Shown piece after piece: positions 32,945 to 44,165 of a stretch of DNA of 64,000 nucleotides (its first letter is position 1; the number at the start of each line of letters is the position of its first letter). The translations under genes were made by a program, and so were the position numbers. Source of the DNA: Liolophura sinensis (taxonomy: Eukaryota; Mollusca; Polyplacophora; Chitonida; Chitonidae); NCBI RefSeq assembly GCF_032854445.1, contig NC_088300.1, forward strand, positions 49,529,682-49,593,681, read 5' to 3'. The notes beneath the pieces were generated by a model. It did not search any database and was not told the origin of the DNA. It saw only the letters and a program-made list of their open reading frames with translations.

Positions 32945-33012
32945 CCGGGACGGGATTGAACCCGTATTTCGCGGCTACAAGGCGGAAGCTCTAAGGCCGG
33001 TATCGACCAGTA
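32945..33012 (-). pseudogene. tRNA-like relic
   Basis: On the minus strand a perfect T-arm, ACGGG-TTCAATC-CCCGT, is followed by CCCGGGA, but no matching 5' acceptor strand is present. It is probably a SINE head or tRNA fragment rather than a working tRNA. Confidence 0.4.
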
Positions 33013-33799
33013 ATTTTACTATTCTGTCAGATTTTGTCTGTGTAGGCGCACTTACTGGTGCATTGCCGCCGTGCTGAAGCTTCCAGTGTAACGTTTTAAC
33101 GTGGTTGTTTACGATTGCATCTGTCTATTATACTCTTGATTAATGGCTAGGATTAAACATGTTATTGCCATAACAGGAAGTTACAGCAAACATTTGATGC
33201 CAGACGGAGATAGCTTGCATGAACCCGTAACACAGTGATTATGAAGTACATGTAGCTTCCCTCTAACGTCACTCGCACCGGATATGACTGTCACGAGTAT
33301 ACCACATTTCACCGACCTTCACGGAATTTTCCCAAACAACAACAATAAGTTAGTATGGGACTTACCAAAGTGTTTTCTATACATTTTCATATCCAACGTT
33401 AAATCAACCATTGCAAATTCTAAAGCTTTCCTTCTTCAATTACAGTGACCTACGACCGTTTAAACATCGCGCATCATTGTGGATCAGAGGGGAAAGAGAA
33501 AAGTAAAGCAGTCCTAAGAATGTTGGAATTGGTGTAAGAGAATAGGAATGATCCAAATATGGTGATAAATGTGTTGTACCTCAATATCTCATAGACCGTA
33601 TTGGATTGTCCAGAAATAGAAATATAGGAACATATTATTAGTTTAGGCTGAAAAGTTCCTGATCTCCGCTTGACATACACTGTTACATAATTTTATTTAT
33701 TAATAATTATATTTTTTATTTTTATTGTTGGTGTTAAATAATCTCTTTATATCATACTGTATAAGTTTGTATACAAGCTTAGGTGTGCTATTTTCTAGG

Positions 33800-34060
33800 T
33801 GATCAAAACTACCAGTTTCATGACGGAACGCAAAGTCGAGAACTGGAGATTAGTCAAATTGCACGATTTGTTTAGTTATTCTAGCGCGATTTTTGATAAA
33901 CTGCGTGAGGTTATCAAAATTGTGGTGCGGTTTCACTAATCTGGCATTCTCAAGTTCTCGTATCACGCATCCTGTCATAAATCCCGCTTGTCGAGATTAG
34001 CAAAACGGAAACATCGCTCAGTTTTATTTTATTAATCTCGACATTCGTGTTTTTGGCGCG
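33800..34060. repeat. Imperfect palindrome, possible MITE
   Basis: CGAGAACTGGAGATTAGTCAAA near 33,837 pairs imperfectly with TTTCACTAATCTGGCATTCTCAAGTTCTCG ending near 33,960, both beside CGC-rich words. Further TCGAGATTAG words follow. Ends are unclear. Confidence 0.3.
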
Positions 34061-34168
34061 TGGGTATTGAAAGAGACAGCTCGAGAATTCCAGTGGCAGC
34101 GTGCGTCTTTTATAAGTATTTGAGCTTAAGGCGTCAAGTCGTTTTGCTATTTGTTGCCATCCTCTCAG

Positions 34169-34250
34169 ATTCCTAAAAAACCAATGTCACATCATGGCGA
34201 TCAACTTCTTGTCGGTATTCTTAGTATGTTCGGAGACGAACGTGCCAATG
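34169..34250 (+). CDS. Probable upstream coding exon of the GPCR
   Basis: A pyrimidine-rich acceptor TTGCCATCCTCTCAG ends at 34,168 and a good donor GTATGTATGG starts at 34,251. The ATG at 34,184 opens 22 codons beginning MSHHGDQLLVGILSMFGDE, with one base left over. Joined to the acceptor at 34,718 (TTATCTTTCCAG), it reads through G-E-V-H-L-T into the receptor's own ATG in frame. A second ATG in another frame (34,194) would give a short upstream ORF, so the exon could also be 5' UTR. Either way, splice sites on both sides support a real exon. Confidence 0.5.
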
Positions 34251-34736
34251 GTATGTATGGACCATCCCTGAATGCAAGACCACGTCAGGCCGGAGGTCGA
34301 AACTACGATTATACCAACTATAATGACGGCGATTATACCAACTGACTACACGCTGATTAGAATGACTGAGTTATCAGATTCCGGCTTTACTTCTAGTAAA
34401 TATTATTCACTCTTAGCTGTTACTGTTATCTCAACAGCGTCGCTGTTTCACTGGGTTAGATCTCATCGTTTGAAATTGTACAACTATTCCTGTAAATACT
34501 TTTAGCGAATTTCCCAAACTGCCATCCGTGTTTTCATTGGTCTGTCTTGCTGCATCGGTAGCGGCTTTAAGTCAGGATGTTTATCGGGTAATAAGGCCTA
34601 GGGCCGTTATTTACTCTAGGAGTTCCAGCTATCTCCACTCATAAATCTAGCCACCGTCGTCTCAGTGGAAAATTTTTCAGCACTCCTTTAAACGACAATC
34701 AAATTTATTATCTTTCCAGGGGAAGTTCATCTGACA

Positions 34737-35894
34737 ATGGATTCCGACCAGAACCTGACACTATCGTTCATGAAGACACCAAACAACTACTCAGCCCACG
34801 ACTATATGCCGATTCTACAGGAATACAAGCATCAAGATCGTTGGTTCGATAAGCCGACGGAAGTGACCATCACGATAGCCTATTGCACTATTATTCTTCT
34901 TGGTCTTCTGGGAAATGGAATCGTCTGTGTCATTGTTAGCCGGAAGGAAAATCTTCGGTCGGCAAAAAATCTCTTTATTATGAATTTGTCGATATCCGAC
35001 ATCATGATGTGCGTTATAAGTATGCCGTTCACTTTGTTGAAGCTCACCATGAAAAACTGGCCGCTAGGTAAAATCATGTGTAAGATCGTGCCTTTTGTTC
35101 ATATGACGGACGTTTTTGTCTCCACGGCTACCATTGTAGCCATTGCGGTTTATCGACATCGCTGCATCGTGTACGCCAAGAAAAAGTCCTCGTCCAAACG
35201 GACGATCGTATACACGTTAGTGATGTTGTGGGCCATCTCTCTGGCTCTCTCTCTCCCAGTGTTCATCTTCTCAGAGGTTAGACCCATACAGATGATGCAC
35301 ACCTTGGTCCGCTATGATATATGCATGGAAGTCTGGCCCTCCGGTAAGATTCGAGGTCTTTACACCATTTTGCTGGTTGTAGTTCAGTATCTTCTGCCGC
35401 TTGTAGTCATCAGCATTTTGCATAGCAGAATTTGCCACTTCCTGCGTCTGCGAATCACGGAAAATCCCATCACACGGCGAAATTTCGAGAGGTCTTTGAG
35501 AGCCATCCATCGGCATCGGAAAAACATGACCATTCTCACGTCCATTGCGATGACCTTTGGGATCACGTGGTTGCCGTTAACCGTTCTGAACATTATGGCC
35601 GATTACGACTACCGTATTTTTCTAGAAAGCAACTTTAATCTGGCCTACGCTATCTGTCACCTGACCGCCATGTTGTCGGCCTCGCTGAACCCAATCATAT
35701 ATGGAGGACTTAATCCTAACTTCAGAGAGGAGTTTTTGTCGGTGCTTCTTTGTACGAGACTGCGTTCAAGGAAAGGCGAGGATTCAATCGACGAAGGTGT
35801 CTTTAATCTGCCTGTAATAGGAATGGATGGATCGACTCCATCCAAATCGTCCAGTGGCACGAACTACAGGAGTATTGTATTCAACAGCGGTTGA
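34737..35894 (+). CDS. Rhodopsin-class GPCR, neuropeptide F/Y receptor-like
   Basis: A 385-residue seven-helix receptor, coded here without introns. Residues below are counted from the ATG at 34,737. The N-terminus has glycosylation sites N6 and N17. Helix 1 (about 43-66) has GN at 59-60; helix 2 has D88; W108-PLG precedes C115, which would pair with C196 in loop 2; helix 4 has W165; helix 5 has P221; helix 6 has W278-x-P280; helix 7 ends NPIIY at 318-322, followed by GGLNPNFREEF and C339 as a possible lipid anchor. The W-P-L-G turn and the N-P-x-x-Y-G-x-L-N-x-N-F-R end are typical of neuropeptide Y/F receptors; that subfamily call is from memory. Odd: the D-R-Y position is Y139-R140-H141. 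The same frame is open upstream to an in-frame exon at 34,184, which would add 28 residues. It should act at the plasma membrane through G proteins. Confidence 0.93.
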   Translation: MDSDQNLTLSFMKTPNNYSAHDYMPILQEYKHQDRWFDKPTEVTITIAYCTIILLGLLGNGIVCVIVSRKENLRSAKNLFIMNLSISDIMMCVISMPFTLLKLTMKNWPLGKIMCKIVPFVHMTDVFVSTATIVAIAVYRHRCIVYAKKKSSSKRTIVYTLVMLWAISLALSLPVFIFSEVRPIQMMHTLVRYDICMEVWPSGKIRGLYTILLVVVQYLLPLVVISILHSRICHFLRLRITENPITRRNFERSLRAIHRHRKNMTILTSIAMTFGITWLPLTVLNIMADYDYRIFLESNFNLAYAICHLTAMLSASLNPIIYGGLNPNFREEFLSVLLCTRLRSRKGEDSIDEGVFNLPVIGMDGSTPSKSSSGTNYRSIVFNSG

Positions 35895-36176
35895 GAATCA
35901 GCTGGTCAATGTGAGGAAACCTCACAATTGTCATGCTTTGCATGATATTCAGGAAAGACGGCAGACAAGTCATCATCAGTCATCGATCGTGTTGATGTGG
36001 CTGGAAGTCAGGGTAACATAACTGTACTGCTGTCAGTGTGTTCTAAGCTGGGGCAGGTGTGGGGCAGGATATTTCTCATGTACACATCAAATACTCCATG
36101 TTATTCAGACACGGCTTTAAATTAACCAGCTGTGTACAACACGATACGTTCTCTCTGACCTTTCTCTGTCTACAAA

Positions 36177-36182
36177 AATAAA
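36177..36182 (+). terminator. Possible poly(A) signal for the GPCR
   Basis: The first AATAAA after the stop codon, about 285 bases downstream. It adjoins a family-2 repeat fragment (36,180-36,230, minus), so it may have come with that element. Confidence 0.3.
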
Positions 36183-39100
36183 TGGTTAAGTACGACGTTA
36201 AATCTCAAGCACTCACGCACTCACTCTACGAAAATATTTGTATCTTTCAGGGAGCGAGCTATGACCAAATGGTGAAAGGGATACAGAATGGACTGTTGTT
36301 AGAGATAAGGATGTCTAGGCTTTGCCTACCCTAAGCTGATTTTTAGGTATGGCAGATTTATTCAAGCGTGACTAAGATTTTATTTTTTGTATGGTTTTAC
36401 CCAGGAAACCCTATCTCCAGCGTTAGCCAATTAGCGGCGATTCTGTATCCCTTTAAAGTGATAAACCTTTCAATCGCTAACACAAGAAGAGTATGTTCAA
36501 ACGCATGTTTGGTCAGGAAAATCTATAAATCCTCGTTTGCACAGATCTTGGGGCCCAGGTGATAATAAACCATCGACGACGCTCGTGTGGTTATTTGTGC
36601 AGTCTATAACGTTCGTTGAAGAACACTCGTCTTCCACCAGTATAGTGTGCATATTTGTATATTCGCCAGTAACTTGTCAAAGGCCCATAGTTTACTCTGA
36701 GCACTCCAGTTTCCTCTTCCTATAAAATTGGCCCGTCATCGTGTATGTGAAAAATTCTAATGTTGCCTTAAGGCTGTAAACAACAATCAAGTAAATAACT
36801 TTCAATGCTGGAATTTTGACGGTAGTAAAATGATAGCTTTCAAAAATTAAATCCTGATATTGTACATATGCATAAATAATAAAAACGTGTGTTCTCAACA
36901 CTGTAGCATTCTCACTAGTTACCTGAACACTGCCCTGATTGGCGTTTGAGGTTACCTCTGAATCCAGCCCCCACAGGGTCTGCGTTGGCTTTATGACATG
37001 GTCTGTTTGCTTAAAACCGCGACCTCCGCGGGAATCGCCGAGATCGTGGTCTAGATGGCCGGTATCAGTCACCATAGAGTAGAAAAAAATCTGATGAGCT
37101 GAACGTTTGTGAACTTAAGTTCCTGAAGATTTATGCCTCTGAAACACATTGAGACAGGTGATCGGTAATTTAATGTCAGCAAAGGTTGCCTACAACCTAT
37201 GACATGTCTCATGATACAGCATGATTGTTTTACCTTTCGCGACAAAAGAGTACGAAACCCTATTGGCCTCTCACAGGAGTGATTAGCAGCTTGGACCTTA
37301 ATAACACGGCTGAGAAAGTTTGTACGGCAATGGTGTAACCCAGTTGTAGTTATCTGCCCTGCTTTCCTGGTTATTTATCAGTGCTCTTGGCGGATTAAAA
37401 TTTAAAAATTTGTATGGTACTGGACCTTAAGGACCTTATGCTACAAGAAAGTGTTTGACAATGTCGCCGGAAGCGTGACCATTCGTATTGAGAGAGGGGA
37501 GTTGAAACAAAACAAAGACAGCCGATCATCGGAGTCCTGTAACTTAACTTGGCGTAAATTTAAATTTCTAACTGGACTACTTTACTGCTGCTGATGAATC
37601 ATGTGTTCACTGTTGTGATCCGAGCCATACACGTGCTGTATTTTGTGTTTGCTGTAAGTGTCATAATTTTTGTATGGGATAGCCTTAAGCTTATATAATA
37701 TAAGTTTTCATTGCTAACCTTTTGTATGGGATAACCTCTCAAGTAAGATCCTCCATTTGTGATATACTGCATTCTTATGTTTGTCTTTGGCGAAATTACG
37801 GATGTATTACCATTTAGCCTAAATATAAGTTTTCAGTGCTCAAGCTTTTCGGAAAGGTACACGATGGTAAGGACGCCATTTTGTATAATATATCAATGTT
37901 ACTATTTATCTTGTACTGAATATTCCTTATATCTGAGAAACAAAATGACAATTGTATAAATGGTTGAACTGTAAGGCTGGGTGAAACCCTGAGACAAAAT
38001 CTGTGGAATGTGACAAAGTGAAATGGAAAAAGAGTGTACCGGGTATCAGTTTGTATATATAATGAAATTATATTTTGTCTTGATGATTTATTAAGAGATA
38101 TTTATATTCATGCATTGTTTCTCATTGTTTTCAAAGATGTTGAACGTGTACATCTGTGTAAATATGCAACACTATATTTTATCTTCACGAAAAGGTAATT
38201 TTGCAGTAATTATGTTCCATCAAAGAAGACATTTATATGTCATTTAAAATCTCTTCCGTTCTAGTCATGGAGTGCCTCTTAATCAGAATAAACCATATTG
38301 TATAATGCTCACCCACCGACGAAACAGCTGTCGGTCGTTTAAATCCGTAAGCCCTGGACAACTGGAATTAAGTTACAGAGTTTTGTCAAGAGTTTTCCTC
38401 AGCTATAAGAATGTTTTAGATGCGTCGTACCACACTTACCAAATAAGTGAACGTCGTCACATTTAACAAATTGTAACATGAAAAAAGCCTCCAATAGCTT
38501 TGCGGAACCAGACATCAACTTAGCATCGCTTCGATCGCTTTGTGAAGTCACCTAAGGTTTTTGGTTTGTTATTTGAACTGTAAATGGTGCATGTTCATCT
38601 CTAAGAATAATGATCTAGAAGGCAGAACATAGCACAGCGGGAATTGTCCTTCGTTGCTGAAGAGTGCCGGTACATAATGAAATCCCCGGATGAAAATATC
38701 CCGGGATAAATATCACGCCTTATACAATCTTGTATTGATCCATCTGGTATACTCCCCAGCTTTTTCCACCGTTGGGCTGAGTGCATTGGAAATGTAGTGT
38801 ATACAAGTAGATAAATAATGGTTATATACGGGCTATTTAGAAACTGGACAATGTGTGTGCAATCAGATGTAAGGTAAAACAAGCTATAACGTAAAACTGA
38901 TGAATGCTGGAAGACTGTATCAGTCCAGAACTTATCCCGGAATTAGTACAACAACTCCCTGTTAGAATATACCTGAAAATATCATAATCGCTAATATCTA
39001 AGATGTAAGCATCTCACGTTAATCGAAACCGTGTTAAATTGGTAAGTGCCTTTTTAATGATTTAGCATCTAGAGCATGATCTCTGATTCTAATAAGTAGT

Positions 39101-41260
39101 TTGACACTTTGTAACTTTTCTCTGTAGGCTGTAGACTAAACCTTTTAATTTTTAGTCAGCGTGTCTTGTCACAGAATAGTGTAGAAAATGTAAGTATTTC
39201 TTACAAACTATTTTATGGCCCAGTCTTCAGCTGTCAGGACAGGAATCCATAGTTTCCTCTGTAAGCTATATTTTATACCTTTTACAGGAATAATATTATA
39301 TGATGTTCAAAGTTTTTCGTGACCAGATGACAAAACCTTCCTTTGTCGAACGGTGCAGCCTTCATACTGCAATACGAAGTAAGATCACAAAATCTCAGTT
39401 AGTACTATTAACACTGACTGGACCGGTAATTGGCCCATGTCGTTATCTCGCAATATCTCCACTGCATCTTTGAGAAAGGGAGCCATTTAAGGTACATTTT
39501 TCATACAAAGATGTTACCACTGATTCCAGTGCTCATTGTTAACAACTACCATGCTGACATGGAAGATACAACTCCATACACGCACACATGAAGGAAAACT
39601 CGACTGCCACATATCAAAGATATTCTGGTCCCAAACTGCGGTTGACGGCTTTTTGCGAATAATGGGATTGGTACTTCACTATGTCAAATTTTATGATGGA
39701 TTGTTGTCAAAGACAGGTTCGATTTTTTCAGTAGAGGAAAGAATATAGCAACTGTTTTGAGCCATTGGTTTGGGTGGCGCTAGTATTGATGACAATATTT
39801 GTCAGTTATAAGGATACATGATTTTCGAACAGTTATCGTATATATACAGTCATTGTTTGGATAAAGGGTGTCTTGGAATTAGCTTGTGTGATCAGTTGAG
39901 TTGTGTTCATGGCTTTGCTACGTGAATGCAAACACGATTTGATTCCTTTTTTGTACCAACAGTGATTGGAAATGGATTTTCACAGTTAACAGTTGGTTAA
40001 CATCGTTGTCAGAGAGACTGTCAGACTGTGTACATGGTGGCTGCATGATGGGAGTTCGTGTAATATCTTGTTGATGGCAAATGTTCATTGACAGCGCATG
40101 TAGATACCGTTTTTGTACGTGAAACCTGCATTTTCCCGATTTGCATATACTTATTGTGACAATTTTTATGTGCTCATTTTATGTCATTATTGCCATGAAA
40201 GAAAATAGAATCCCTTGTAAACAGAACGAAAAAATGTACTGAATAATTTATTAATAACCCAGGCAAATTCCATGTTTGCTATCATGATGCAATGAGTGCT
40301 GTTTGCCGACTATCTTCCTCAAACAAACCGCCCACACTCGCCATCAGTCTCTCCTGCCAGAAATGTAGGTTTGTCCATAACACTCTGAACTGATAAAGCT
40401 TTGGGGGAGCGGCTTCGATGTAGTATCGACGAGAGTTTTCATGGCAAGCAGAAGATCAACAGCTTAACGAGGAGAATCACCTGGTTACACATTTACCGAG
40501 GATCATTTATCACCATTTTTGTGGCTGAGTATGTCATGTGTTACAAGCTCTACTACAACAGCCTATCGCCATGCGAGGCACTTAGGGTACCTACCTTTGT
40601 GCGCTTTGGGTGAAGTGTTTATTTCAACTATAACAAACCAGGTCACAGAATGAAGGTCGGTGAATGGCTGCTAGTATTTAACGACGAAGACATCACCGTG
40701 GCATATTAAGGATCATTTTAACACACATGCGGAAAAATGCTTCATGGTTTGCTCCAACAAATGGATAACCATTAAAGCCTTTCCAGTGATAAAAACCACA
40801 AAAATTCACATTAGGGAAATTATTTCTTTCTCAGGACTAATATTTTCTCCCACGCCTTCAATCACGTGACAATAGGCCCATGGACATGGTTACATATAAT
40901 AGTCACGTAACCCGCTCTTTGCTGACAAGAAATTGAGCGTCACATTTAAGGTAACCGGACATTTTTTAAATATTCGTTGATAACAAAACATGTGAGATAA
41001 AGGCCATTACCTAACTCTTCATCGGTAACAAACAGGACAGATATAGGCCATTTTCTTTATCTTCATCGGTAACAAATATGCCCGACACTGACCATTACCT
41101 AGACCTTGATTGGTGACAACCATGCCAGATACCGGTCATTACTTAGATCTACGCTGATAAGAAATTAAACGTGACATTTGAGGGAACCATTCATTATTAA
41201 TATATTTGTTGATAATAAATTAAACAGTCCGGTTATCGGCGATTATCGGATAAATGAGTG
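36183..41260. other. Intergenic DNA
   Basis: About 5 kb without a supportable gene. An eroded SINE 3' part lies at about 36,698-36,797 (GTATGTGAAAAATTC, then CTGTAAACAACAATCAAGTAA), which explains most of the 127-codon minus-strand ORF there. The remainder is AT-rich. Confidence 0.5.
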
Positions 41261-41261
41261 A

Positions 41262-41520
41262 GTGGGTGCGTGCTTGGGGTTAAACGTCGTACTTATTTCA
41301 GTCATATGACGATGAAGGAGTCCTTAGAGAGCATGTAATGTACCTCCTTGTTGCAGGACGGATTTCCGCGGCTCTTTCATCTAGTGCTGCTTCACTGATA
41401 CGACGTAGGTGAGTAAGCTGACCCGTCCGAGCCATTATACGGATACGGGTCAACCAGTGTTGCACTATCTCCATTATGCTGAACACCAAACGAGGAAGTC
41501 ACAACTTCCTCTTTTAAGGT
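41262..41520 (+). repeat. Family 2 dispersed repeat, long copy
   Basis: It starts GTGCTTGGGGTTAAACGTCG, contains TTTCAGTCATATGACGATGA, AGGAGTCCTTAGAGAGCATG, CATCTAGTGCTGCTTCACTGA, and ends GAGGAAGTCACAACTTCC. It aligns along its length with 58,163-58,435. Confidence 0.75.
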
Positions 41521-41555
41521 TGCCCCTGGATCTACCACATCCCGAAGCGGACGCT

Positions 41556-41819
41556 TTACCAACTGTGTTTTTGGGACAGGCATATCCGTAAAGAAGGACT
41601 GCTATTTAGAAGCACCAAGCCTTTTATAAAGATAGCAAGGCTTTTAAAACAACTCTGTAAGACATAGCAGTATGGTGCCCAGGACTGACCATCAGCACAT
41701 AAATAACCAACAACCACCTGAGAACCAAGCTCCCACTTGCCTGACTGCCACTTTACACCCAGATGTTCATCAAGTGCACAATTATTTGCACACCTCATAA
41801 CCACATTGTCTTCAAACAA
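41556..41819 (-). other. Protein-like open frame, possible gene fragment
   Basis: The frame contains GVKWQSGKWELGSQVVVGYL, then CADGQSWAPYCYVL, with spaced Cys and Trp, and runs open for about 87 codons without an ATG at its start. It could be a stray exon or fossil gene piece next to the repeat. No splice sites convincingly frame it. Confidence 0.2.
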
Positions 41820-41829
41820 GGGTGAAACA

Positions 41830-42370
41830 TACGTAAGTCGTGGGTAGGGTGTGAAGCACCGACCAAATGAATGTAGAGAATAAAACTCTTGTATATTTTC
41901 AATTTCAAATAGTATTTTACCAATTTATTGCAGAAAGATTGTTTTCAAAAAAACACATCTTATTTTTCCCTTTACTGGGCTAAGGTTGCATTGTATTTCA
42001 ACAAAAAAGATGATTGTTTATTGCAAAATGAAAACTGTCAATTTATTTTCCTTAGCTTGCTCTGGACACCATATAGGTGAAAAAAAGTTTTAGCACGTAG
42101 TTAAACGCAAATCAAATAAATGAAATTCTGAAAAATATGTTTTAGCACACTAGGTGTCAAATATTAGGTCACTGGTAACTTACATATTCAAAATGAGCTC
42201 TACGATAAAACTTTTTGCGCCTTCAGTTACTTCATAAAAAGAAAAGAAACGCAGTATGCTTATTTACTGCTAAATTACTTCCTTTCGTAAATGAGGCCAA
42301 GATTTAGTGTTAGGATGGGGAGACTACTTTTTGTGTCGTATTACCTTCATGGTGTCCATTTCGAGACTCA
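41830..42370. other. Intergenic DNA, nothing recognised
   Basis: AT-rich. No ORF, repeat or splice pattern worth naming. Confidence 0.4.
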
Positions 42371-42371
42371 A

Positions 42372-42571
42372 GGCCTCCGTTGTCGAATGGTTAGCGTGCT
42401 AGGGTAGCACAATGTCTGGGGCGCCGCTCACCAAAGCGGTCGTTGTGAGTGCAAGTCGAACCCCTGCTGGTTTCCTTCCCGGCCCTTCCCCGTGAACTCC
42501 CCTGTGGTTTCCCCCGATCATAATGCCCATCACCGTCATGTACAGCGTAAAACACCCATCAAACAAATAAA
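42372..42571 (+). mobile_element. Diverged SINE
   Basis: It begins GGCCTCCGTTGTCGAATGGTTAGCG, contains CTCACCAAAGCGGTCGTTGTGAGT and CATAATGCCCATCACCGTCATG, and ends AGCGTAAAACACCCATCAAA. Older than the copy at 12.75 kb, with several internal losses. Confidence 0.7.
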
Positions 42572-42929
42572 TTCCAAGTCCAGAGGAGATTCCTTGAGCT
42601 CTATTAACATCTCGGAGCTCAACATTGAACTTGCCATCCATGACTTCTTCACAATGAATAATACATTTAATACATCAAGTAATTTTCCTCTTTCTGAGAT
42701 CTTTCGAATCAATTTCCATCAAGTTAGGATGAATTCATGAAAACAAGACGGAAGAATGCTTGCCAGGTCTCGCCTTAATTCAAAAGAAACTACAGAATAA
42801 ATGAACACAGGGACACAAAAATTAAGCGCTTCCTATGTTCGTCTTATTCAACGAATTGTTCTTGATAATCGGCCTGTTGATTATGGTGGGCGTGCATTTG
42901 TAGAATGAATAGATACATCCTAAGTGCTC

Positions 42930-44165
42930 ACGTAGAAAGATCAAGTACAACAGATGTGCTGGAGTAGCACAGCAGATGTGCTTGAGTAGAATGAAGAGTT
43001 ACAACTAGTGTGCTCGTGTTGAATAATTAGGTACAACTAGAGTGCTCGTGTTGAATGATTTGATACAACGAGAGTGTTCGTGTTGAATGATTAGGTACAA
43101 CGAGAGTGCTCGTGCAGAATTAACGTGCGCAACTGTTATGCTCGTTTTAAATGAACAGGTACCACTAATCTGCTGGTGTAGAATGAACAGTTACTAGTGT
43201 GCTTGTGTAGATTGAACAGGTACAGCTAGTCTGCTGGTGTAGAATGAACAGGTACAACTAGTCTGCTGGTGTAGAATGGACAGGTACAGCTAGTCTGCTG
43301 GTGTAGAATGGACAGGTACAACTACTTTGCTGGGGTAGAATGAACAGTTACAACTAGTCTGCTGGTGTAGAATGAACAGGTACAACTAGTCTGCTGGTGT
43401 AGAATGAACAGTTACAACTAGTCTGCTGGTGTAGGATGAACAGGTACAACTAGTGTGCTGGTGTAGAATGAACAGTTACAACTAGTCTGCTGGTGTAGAA
43501 TGGACAGGTACAACTAGTGTGCTGGTGTAGAATGGACAGGTACAACTAGTCTGCTGGTGTAGATTGAACAGGTACAACTGGTCTGCTGGTTTAGAATGCA
43601 CAGTTACAACTAGTCTGCCGGTGTAGAATGAACAGGTACAACTAGTCTGCTGGTGTAGGATGAACAGGTACAGCTAGTGTGCTGTGTAGAATGAACAGTT
43701 ACAACTAGTGTGCTGGTGTAGAATGAACAGTTACAACTGGTATTCTCGTCCTGAACGAAAATGTAAAACTATTGTGTTCGCTTGGAATGAACAGTTTGCT
43801 CGTTTAGAATAAATATACCAGCTAATGCACTCATTTAGGCTGAACGGGTACAATTAAGGTTCTCTTGTAGAACGAATGGGAAAACTTAGTATGCTCGTGT
43901 AGAATGAACAGCTTATGTGCTCATGCAAATTGAACAAGCACTATTAGTGCGCTGGTGTAGAATGAATGGGTACAATCAAGATACGCTTTTAGAATGAGTA
44001 GGTACAACTAGTGTGCTGGTGTAGAATGAACAGTTTCAACTGGAATTTTCGTGCTGAACTAAAATGTAAAACTAATGTGTTCGCTCGGAATGAACAGGTA
44101 CAGCTGTTGTACTTGTGTAAAATAAACAGGTTCAACCTGTGGGCTCGTGTTGCTTGAACAAGTAC
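42930..44165. repeat. Large minisatellite, about 31-bp unit, about 40 copies
   Basis: The unit is GAATGAACAGGTACAACTAG followed by TCTGCTGGTGTA. The centre (about 43,180-43,740) is nearly homogeneous; both ends are degenerate, as expected of unequal exchange working mainly in the middle. Confidence 0.9.

Larger units (their letters stand above)
29840..34160. other. Putative first intron of the GPCR gene or intergenic DNA
   Basis: No coding exon seen. It holds a tRNA-like SINE at 30,331, a family-2 repeat at 31,363, a large minisatellite at 32,083, a tRNA relic near 32,945 and an imperfect palindrome near 33.8-34.05 kb. Confidence 0.45.

Noticed and set aside
32945-33012. Functional tRNA gene
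   Set aside because: The T-arm is good but no 5' acceptor strand pairs with the 3' side.
36692-37075. 127-codon minus-strand ORF
   Set aside because: Lies over an eroded SINE tail and has no features of its own.
42930-44165. CRISPR-like array
   Set aside because: Units are contiguous with no unique spacers, and the genome is eukaryotic; this is a minisatellite.
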